Part shown: positions 58,091-64,000 of the stretch, piece by piece
Layout: each line of letters begins with the position of its first letter
Numbering within the stretch: the first letter of the stretch is position 1
NCBI GenBank assembly: GCA_964540575.1
Contig: CAZINI010000006.1
Span: 1-64,000, forward strand
Length of the DNA stretch: 64,000 nt
Source: UMGS1889 sp964540575
GTDB lineage: Bacteria > Bacillota > Clostridia > Oscillospirales > Ruminococcaceae
Direction of reading: 5' to 3'
The notes under the pieces: generated by a model
Seen by the model: only the letters and a program-made list of their open reading frames with translations
Database searches by the model: none
Told to the model about the DNA's origin: nothing
Translations under genes and position numbers: made by a program

Positions 58091-58834
58091 ATGTCGGGAC
58101 ATTCCAAATGGAACAACATTAAGAGAAAAAAGGAAGCAACAGACGGTGCAAAGGCTAAGGTTTTCACCAAGATAGGCCGTGAGATCGCTGTCTGCGTTAA
58201 GGAGGGCGGCGGCGACCCCAACAACAACAGCAAGCTGCGTGACCTTATTGCAAAGGCAAAGTCCAACAACGTTCCCAACGACAACATTGACAGAATTATC
58301 AAGAAGGCTATGGGCGACGGTGACAAGACCAACTACGAGTCCAACGTTTACGAGGGCTACGGTCCCAGCGGAGTTGCTGTTATCGTTGAAACTCTTACCG
58401 ATAACAAGAACAGAACTGCCGGCGATGTGCGTCACTATTTTGATAAGTTCGGCGGAAATCTGGGAACTACAGGCTGCGTTTCCTTTATGTTCTCCGATAA
58501 GGGTATTGTTATCGTTGAAAACACAGGTCTTGACGAGGACAAGGTAATGGAGGACGTTTTCGATGCGGGTGCTTCCGATTTCACAATGGACGAGGACAGC
58601 ATCGAGATCGAAACTGAGCCGAGCGATGTGAGTGCCGTAAGAGAGGCTCTTGCTGCAAAGGGTTACAACGTTCTTTCCGCTGAGGTCGAGAAAATTCCCG
58701 CTACCTATACAACTCTCACCGATGAGGACGATATAAAGAAGATGGGTCTGCTCCTTGAGCATCTTGAGGATAACGATGACGTTCAGAACGTTTATCACAA
58801 CTGGGATATGCCCGAGGAAGAGGACGAGGACTGA
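58091..58834 (+). CDS. YebC/PmpR-family protein
   Basis: 247 residues, full length, starting SGHSKWNNIKRKKEATDGAK, with the signatures KVFTKIGREI, YEGYGPSGVAVIVE and ALEHLEDNDDVQNVYHN-type end. The family was described as a transcription regulator, and YebC proteins have more recently been linked to translation of proline-rich stretches. ATG follows AAGGAGAG. Monocistronic, with a good terminator. Confidence 0.95.
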   Translation: MSGHSKWNNIKRKKEATDGAKAKVFTKIGREIAVCVKEGGGDPNNNSKLRDLIAKAKSNNVPNDNIDRIIKKAMGDGDKTNYESNVYEGYGPSGVAVIVETLTDNKNRTAGDVRHYFDKFGGNLGTTGCVSFMFSDKGIVIVENTGLDEDKVMEDVFDAGASDFTMDEDSIEIETEPSDVSAVREALAAKGYNVLSAEVEKIPATYTTLTDEDDIKKMGLLLEHLEDNDDVQNVYHNWDMPEEEDED

Positions 58835-58845
58835 TTTTCCGCAAA

Positions 58846-58904
58846 AACAACGCTGCTGCCAAACCGCCGATAAAAGCGGTCTGACAGCAGCGTTTTTATT
58901 TTGG
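58846..58904 (+). terminator. Intrinsic terminator of the yebC-type gene
   Basis: CGCTGCTG/CAGCAGCG outer stem with ACCGC/GCGGT inside, followed by TTTTTATTTT. Confidence 0.88.
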
Positions 58905-58915
58905 AGAAGTAAAAA

Positions 58916-59125
58916 TCAAGATGCCTTGGAAATGCACTCCGAGCAAAAGGCTGAGGATCTGCCAAAGTCGATTCCGCCGATGCAGCCCGTGAGGGTGAAG
59001 CGTACCATATTTGGGTCGTCCTCGGGACGAATTGTGTATTCGCCGAGGTATTCCTTGCCGAGGTTTTCGATTTCCTCAAAATAGCTGTTGTATGCCTTCA
59101 AAAAGCTTTCGTGAACATTTAACAT
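58916..59125 (-). CDS. Small hypothetical protein
   Basis: 69 residues, ATG 59125 behind AGGAGGACG. Soluble; the end CIGGIDFGRSSAFCSECISK has three cysteines in C-x9+-CSEC spacing that could bind metal. Convergent with the yebC-type gene. Family not recognised. Confidence 0.65.
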   Translation of the reverse strand: MLNVHESFLKAYNSYFEEIENLGKEYLGEYTIRPEDDPNMVRFTLTGCIGGIDFGRSSAFCSECISKAS

Positions 59126-59339
59126 AAATTCGTCCTCCTTTTGGGATAGTGTTCTGAAAGAGTTTTATTGGTTGTCCCTTTCTGTGATTTTATTATAACA
59201 CGGTTTGAATTAAAAGTCAATTTACAATTTGGTGATATTTTTCGCTTGAATGGTTACAAATTGATAACAGTCGGTTACATGTTGGCAAAATATGTTACAG
59301 TATCACACTCAAATCCGGAAGTTATTTTTGATTGAATTA

Positions 59340-61181
59340 TCAGCCAAAGTATTCCTGAGGAATATATCCGCAAAATACTTCCGACTCGATCGGTTCACTG
59401 CATGGTGTTTCATCAAATTGTGTGTCTATTGTGTACACCTTGCCTTGAAGAGTCAGCTGACACCAGAAATGCTGACCTCCGCCGTCCCTCTTATCTCTGA
59501 CACCTCGAACAACACGCACATCAAATCCGACATATTTCAATACATAATAAGTGGTGAATGCCCACGTTGCACATTGTCCCTCTTTCTTAACCAAAAGCTG
59601 CCATACGGGACGGTTTCCGTCTATCTTATTAATATCGGTCTGATATTTTGCTCCGCTCCTGTGAAGTCCCTTAAGCAGTGCAAAGAGTTTTTCTTCATTT
59701 GTCATACTGCTGTTTGTGTGCTTATCGACAAAATCCTTTACAAGCTGCAGCTCTTCGCCGGAAACCGCTGCTACAGGTTTCAGCTCAACTGAATCGACAA
59801 GTGCTCTGGCACCAAATGTAGAATAGTCAAATGTATAATCGGTATATACCTTTTTCTTATTTACTATTCTGTAAAATCTTATGGCCAAATATCTCTTTCT
59901 GCTGCCGTTGAGTTCTGCGACAGTATTCGCAGGGTCGCTTGGATTTCGGTAGATAAGCTTGATATCGGGATACTTTTTTTGTATTTTCTCCGTCACAGCA
60001 ACAGTGTGACCATAGCCATCTGTAAATCTCTTAATGTAGTATGGTTCGTTATATTCATATATCTCAACTCCGTCATAATAGTTAGGAGTAGCAATAAATT
60101 TCACTTTGCATGTTTTTGTATCATTGGTGATCGTCGCTGCGGGGCATGGATATACTTTATCTGTATTCTGGAAAACAAGCTCACCGTCAAGATAGTATCT
60201 CACGGCAATGTAATACTTCTTATTAACGTCAAGCTCACCGACTTTCACACGCCCATAATATCCGGTTGTGTATTCAAATTCATCGTCACTCTTCAGGCAG
60301 TATACCTTCTTTTTTTCATCGTATACATAAAGTCTGACTATACAATTTTTGCCTATGTTAGGATCGCTTAAGCTATCGGGTCCGGGTGCTTTTATGCCAA
60401 TTTTTCCGAAATTCGTAAACTTCTTATAATCTGCGATCGAATTGTAGCTAAAGAAAGAAGAGTATTCGATAGGTCTGCTTTTTAATTTTTTTGCCTTGTC
60501 CTGAACTTCGCTTACAGTAATGGTATCTCCATCCTTCATAAGCTGGCTGTTCTTGTCGGGAACGACAGGCTTTTTTTCCTCCTTAGGTGCCTCTACCCAC
60601 ATTTCATCTGTAAATATTTTGTCGGGATACTCTTTGTAATAAGCCTCTAAAACTACATAACCGACTTTTTTGCCCGTTACCGTGAAGGAAAAGCTGCTGC
60701 CGTATGGAATCTTCTGAGTTGACACATCGGAAATGCTGATAATTCCCTCCTTGGCATTGCGTACCCTGACACATAAACTATTACCGCCCGGGCTAAAGCT
60801 TCTTACTGTAACCTTCATTGTTTCGCCTAAATCAATGTGCTTATAATTTATAGCGAACGTTATCCAGCCCGGCAATACTTTTATTTTGCATTGGTAGGAG
60901 CCGTTGCTTGTTTTTGCGGTTATAGTCACATTTCCCGTAGAAAGAGCTTCTACCCAACCCGACTGATCGACTGTAGCTATACTGCTGTCGGAAGAGCTCC
61001 ATGTGATCTTTCCGGAATAGCCCGAAAGTTCAAGCTCCTTTCCCGTTCCGGTATAAATAGTTGCTTCGGATTCTGCAAATCCTATGTTTGCGGCAGATAC
61101 AGATACCACTGCCCCGGGAAATGACATTATCATTATCAATGACAGCATCAGCGAAATAAAACGAAATAATCTTTTTTTCAT
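59340..61181 (-). CDS. Secreted Big2-domain protein with transglutaminase-like peptidase domain
   Basis: 613 residues. Signal peptide about 1-32 (ending SVSAAN). A bacterial Ig-like Big2 domain follows (about 35-105: ELSGYSGKITWSSSDSSIAT, VDQSGWVEAL), then beta-rich domains of unknown type, and a C-terminal transglutaminase-like domain. The last has a Cys-His-Asp triad: KEGQCATWAF (Cys), GGGQHFWCQL (His) and VYTIDTQFDE (Asp). Such enzymes act as proteases or crosslinkers at the surface. ATG 61181 follows AAAAGGGGTG. Probably surface-bound; no sortase motif seen. Confidence 0.88.
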   Translation of the reverse strand: MKKRLFRFISLMLSLIMIMSFPGAVVSVSAANIGFAESEATIYTGTGKELELSGYSGKITWSSSDSSIATVDQSGWVEALSTGNVTITAKTSNGSYQCKIKVLPGWITFAINYKHIDLGETMKVTVRSFSPGGNSLCVRVRNAKEGIISISDVSTQKIPYGSSFSFTVTGKKVGYVVLEAYYKEYPDKIFTDEMWVEAPKEEKKPVVPDKNSQLMKDGDTITVSEVQDKAKKLKSRPIEYSSFFSYNSIADYKKFTNFGKIGIKAPGPDSLSDPNIGKNCIVRLYVYDEKKKVYCLKSDDEFEYTTGYYGRVKVGELDVNKKYYIAVRYYLDGELVFQNTDKVYPCPAATITNDTKTCKVKFIATPNYYDGVEIYEYNEPYYIKRFTDGYGHTVAVTEKIQKKYPDIKLIYRNPSDPANTVAELNGSRKRYLAIRFYRIVNKKKVYTDYTFDYSTFGARALVDSVELKPVAAVSGEELQLVKDFVDKHTNSSMTNEEKLFALLKGLHRSGAKYQTDINKIDGNRPVWQLLVKKEGQCATWAFTTYYVLKYVGFDVRVVRGVRDKRDGGGQHFWCQLTLQGKVYTIDTQFDETPCSEPIESEVFCGYIPQEYFG

Positions 61182-61352
61182 AAAAGCACCCCTTTTCATA
61201 TTTTCTATTGTACACTTATTTTGATAAATTGTCAATAATCGACTTTATTAGCTTTGAAATCAGAAAAACAAGAATAAAATGACTATGTGTTTGCTGTCCT
61301 GCAAGCTTAAAGCATATCCGTTCTTTATCGGGAGGATAATGATGGGTTTGGG

Positions 61353-62828
61353 TCATTCTCTGATAATTACCGTATCCTCCGGGAATACTTTTTCTCCTAT
61401 TTCTGTAATACTTTTGGGAATAGTTACTTCTTTAAGAGCGTTACACTCCCAAAATGCCTTTTCACCTATCTCTGTCACACTTTTGGGAATAGTTACTTCT
61501 GAAAGTGCTTTACAACCCAAAAATGCCTGTTCACCTATCTCTGTCACACTTTCCGGGATATTTACCTCTGTAAGATTACTACATTTATAAAATACCCCTT
61601 CATCAATTTTTGTAACACCATTAGGAATATTTATACTTGTGATCGACTCACAGAAATCAAAGGCTTCTTTTTCAATTTCGGTAACACCTTCGGGAATAAT
61701 TAATTCCTCTATATATGAAGATTGAAAAAAAGTTCTGTAAGCTATCTTAGTAACTCCATCGGGAATATTTATTTTTCTTATGTTTGTTTTGCTGAACGCC
61801 TCCTCTCCGATCTCGGTAACGTTGTTCGGAATATGGATTTCCTCAATTTTTTTGCACTCAGCAAAAGCAGCTTTTCCAATTTTTGTGACCCCCTCGGGAA
61901 TAACTATTTCTTTTAGCCCGCTCTTTTTAAAAGTATACTCTGCTATTTCGGTAACACCATCGGGAATAGTTATATTCTCTAACTCTCTGCAATCAGAAAA
62001 AGCTGAACTTCCTATAACAGTTACGCTGTCGGGAATAACAACACTTGTAAGTTCGTCACATTCAGAAAATGTACTGCCTTCTATTTCGGTAATTCCATCG
62101 GGAATCACAATAGACTTTAATGCTCGGCAGCGGAAAAAAGCATCATAACCTATTTTAGTGACACTGCTTGGAATAATAATATCGGTATACGCTCCAAATG
62201 ACAAGCACTCATAAAAAGCACCGCTGCCTATTTCCGTAACACTGTCCGGAATTACTATTTCCTCTATGCCGGACCATTTGAAGGCACCGCTGGGTATTTT
62301 AGTTATGCTGTCGGGAAGCACAATGCTTTTCAATAAATCACAGTTACGGAAAACCTCATCTCCTAATTCGGTAACACTGTTGGGAATTGTTACTTTGTTA
62401 AGGTCACTACAGCCTTGAAAAGCATTGTCGCCTATGGAAGTCACGCTGTCGGGAATATCGATTTCATCAATATACGCACAGTCACAAAAGGCATAACTTC
62501 CTATTTTTGTTACAGGCTTTCCGTCTATCTCAGAGGGTATCACCACTTCCAAAACGGAACGATCAACACTGTCTATCTCAATATGATCGGCGTACTCGTC
62601 GTATTTAATATCTCCGTGACTCAGACCTGTATTTATTGGAATTTCCGGAACATCATAGATACTCTCACGCATTTCGGGAGAAATTGTAAATTCCTCCGAT
62701 GCGGAGGAAAATGTTGTCTCAGCAGAGTTATCCGCCGCTCCCTCGTTCTCCGTTGTATTTCCGCAGGCTGTCAAACTTGCCATCATAGCCGCAGCTGTAA
62801 ATGCTGCAATTATTTTCTTGTAGTTCAT
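61353..62828 (-). CDS. BspA-type leucine-rich repeat lipoprotein
   Basis: 491 residues. Lipobox MASLTAC gives lipidation near Cys22. After a low-complexity Ser/Thr/Glu linker, about 16 repeats of 23 residues run from 95 to the end, each with the pattern IPDSVTEIGxxAFxxCxxLxxI typical of LRR_5/BspA proteins. These surface proteins bind host or microbial ligands. The repeats make both recombination and assembly error likely. ATG follows GGAAGG. Confidence 0.92.
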   Translation of the reverse strand: MNYKKIIAAFTAAAMMASLTACGNTTENEGAADNSAETTFSSASEEFTISPEMRESIYDVPEIPINTGLSHGDIKYDEYADHIEIDSVDRSVLEVVIPSEIDGKPVTKIGSYAFCDCAYIDEIDIPDSVTSIGDNAFQGCSDLNKVTIPNSVTELGDEVFRNCDLLKSIVLPDSITKIPSGAFKWSGIEEIVIPDSVTEIGSGAFYECLSFGAYTDIIIPSSVTKIGYDAFFRCRALKSIVIPDGITEIEGSTFSECDELTSVVIPDSVTVIGSSAFSDCRELENITIPDGVTEIAEYTFKKSGLKEIVIPEGVTKIGKAAFAECKKIEEIHIPNNVTEIGEEAFSKTNIRKINIPDGVTKIAYRTFFQSSYIEELIIPEGVTEIEKEAFDFCESITSINIPNGVTKIDEGVFYKCSNLTEVNIPESVTEIGEQAFLGCKALSEVTIPKSVTEIGEKAFWECNALKEVTIPKSITEIGEKVFPEDTVIIRE

Positions 62829-62920
62829 AATAGATTCCCTTCCGTAATCTGCTGTAACAAGCGTTTTACTATGCGTTTGCTAAATTTTCTGTAAATTATT
62901 AGTGAATTTTATTGTTTGCC

Positions 62921-63793
62921 TCAATAGCGATTTTGATAATAAGTATCATTGCTGTTTGCAATGCCAACTGCGATCGATGCGGAGGTCTGGGCGTTTCTTG
63001 CAGTTTCAAGTGCCTGCTGAGCGGCAATGTTTGCCTGATTTGCAAGCTCGGTCTGTCTTGCCTGATACTGTTCGAGCGTATTCTTATGACGCATATCCTC
63101 ATAAACCGCTATTGCATCTGCAACATTGTCCGCACGTCGGTCATTATAGATACCGAGGAATGTGGGTCCTGCACTCCAATAGGTCTGGGGAAGTGCCGCT
63201 CTGTCAGCGGAAATTATCGTGCGTAATTTATGGAATTCATTAAACAGATCGTTGTATTCCTCATATTTTTCTGCGGCATCACCGCTGTTTCTTTCATAAT
63301 CCCATAATTTTTGTTTGTATTCTCCCACTTTATTACTAATTTCATCCTGATGATTTACAAGATATACAAAACAGTTCAGCTTGCCGACGACCTTATACAC
63401 TAAAAACATACATACGCCCTGGATTATCAACCAAGAGCCCTTAGGAAAATTGAAGGTTATGTCGCCTGTGAGGGTTTTTGCCATAATAATTATAGTCAAT
63501 ATCCATCCCAATCCTCCGCCAAATATTAAGGCAATAACCATTAATGGGAATCGCAGACCTGCCATATTTTCTTCCTGCATTTCCTTGCAAATTTTCTTCT
63601 TATACTCGCTCTCGGACATCATTCCGCCGTTTCTTTTTACGGTAGCAAGATGATCATACCTGTTACGTCTTTCTGCGAGCCACATCGCTTTAGCGGCTAT
63701 CTGGCAGCTGAGCGGGAAAACCGGCAGCGATGTGTCAATACCGTTATTTCTCAGAAAAGCTTCCTGTTCAGCAGTAAATAAATTTGTACTCAT
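62921..63793 (-). CDS. Membrane protein with long C-terminal coiled coil, unknown function
   Basis: 290 residues. Residues 1-70 are soluble, two membrane helices lie at about 78-103 and 117-140, and the rest is helical, ending with an Ala/Gln-rich coiled coil (QARQTELANQANIAAQQALE) near 240-275. ATG 63793 follows AAAAGGGGT. It precedes the LRR and transglutaminase-like genes on the same strand. Family not recognised. Confidence 0.75.
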   Translation of the reverse strand: MSTNLFTAEQEAFLRNNGIDTSLPVFPLSCQIAAKAMWLAERRNRYDHLATVKRNGGMMSESEYKKKICKEMQEENMAGLRFPLMVIALIFGGGLGWILTIIIMAKTLTGDITFNFPKGSWLIIQGVCMFLVYKVVGKLNCFVYLVNHQDEISNKVGEYKQKLWDYERNSGDAAEKYEEYNDLFNEFHKLRTIISADRAALPQTYWSAGPTFLGIYNDRRADNVADAIAVYEDMRHKNTLEQYQARQTELANQANIAAQQALETARNAQTSASIAVGIANSNDTYYQNRY

Positions 63794-64000
63794 AATTAAT
63801 GACCCCTTTTTAATCATAATTTTGCAAGCTGTCATACTTGGCTTGTTTCGATGTTTTTATTATAGCATCACAGTTATGATAATCTGTAACAAGCGGTTTA
63901 CCTGCTCAATTTAAACTATTTTATTGCCGTTTTCCGCCGCTGTATTATATAGTGTTTGGCAACATAGTACAATAACGGCACAATAATATATGTATATTTT
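63794..64000. other. AT-rich end of the window, no gene seen
   Basis: No start with a ribosome site and no strong palindrome. It probably holds the promoter of the preceding leftward gene; a TATAAT-type sequence (minus strand, near 63863) is visible with no firm -35. Confidence 0.4.

Noticed and set aside
58073..58798. Long open frame antisense to the yebC-type gene
   Set aside because: Mirror of codon bias in a highly expressed gene; no ribosome site and no protein family.
61353..62828. Periodic repeats in the LRR gene as a DNA repeat array
   Set aside because: The periodicity is the 23-residue protein repeat of a BspA-type coding sequence, not an independent DNA array.
1..64000. CRISPR array or prophage
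   Set aside because: No regularly spaced repeat units, cas genes, integrase, terminase or capsid genes were found; the spaced repeats at 29-31 kb are too far apart and too diverged.

Overview
This window looks like a low-to-moderate GC, spore-forming Clostridia chromosome, most likely Oscillospiraceae/Ruminococcaceae (inference from gene content; no rRNA is present to confirm it). Support comes from the dipicolinate synthase pair, the SpoIVB peptidase, spoVAD-spoVAE, a rubrerythrin next to a PerR-like Fur regulator, the rplU-prp-rpmA-obgE block with a cleavable L27 leader, and many near-consensus sigma-A promoters (TTGACA-17-TATAAT). About 60 protein genes, three tRNAs (Arg-CCT, Gln-TTG, Gln-CTG), one clear TPP riboswitch and numerous intrinsic terminators are visible. 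No rRNA, CRISPR array, transposase, integrase or complete prophage was seen.

Layout. 0-7 kb: a GH31 glycosidase, a small toxin/immunity-like pair, and a leftward TPP-riboswitch operon thiC-thiW-thiM-thiE. 7-11 kb: a chemoreceptor-like protein and small unknown genes. 11-24 kb: trmB, sporulation genes dpaA-dpaB (candidate sigma-K promoter), a rightward operon of two TrkA/RCK proteins and a long FtsA-like protein, spoIVB, membrane proteins, and spoVAD-spoVAE. 23-28 kb: PAP2 phosphatase, RqcH/NFACT, EamA transporter, ilvE. 28.5-32 kb: tRNA-Arg followed by an array of six small accessory genes (three GNAT acetyltransferases, three unknowns) separated by related intergenic repeats. 32-42.5 kb: AraC regulator, galE, HxlR regulator/nitroreductase, rsgA, a MATE exporter behind a structured attenuator-like leader, a secreted SGNH hydrolase, a RodA/FtsW-type protein and galK. 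42.8-48 kb: an unknown gene, two tRNA-Gln genes, uvrA and a zinc-ribbon membrane protein. 48-53 kb: an ECF sigma/anti-sigma-like/VWA lipoprotein operon and perR-rbr. 53-59 kb: rplU-prp-rpmA-obgE, an accessory gene bracketed by a decayed second copy of the obgE 3' end, mrnC, an MBL hydrolase and yebC. 59-64 kb: a secreted Big2/transglutaminase-like protein, a BspA-type leucine-rich lipoprotein and a coiled membrane protein.

The most unusual content is non-coding. Four palindromic MITE-like elements (two nearly identical 186-bp copies, plus 100-bp and 101-bp relatives) share TACTA-type ends and each sits between TTA (or TAA) triplets, consistent with 3-bp target duplications. One supplies the stop codon of a small gene. 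The MATE exporter leader starts at the predicted transcription start with an 11-bp stem, a second hairpin and a terminator whose left arm can pair with the 3' strand of the first stem, the logic of a riboswitch; I could not match it to a class I know. The 28.8-32 kb accessory array and the duplicated obgE end look like sites of gene gain.
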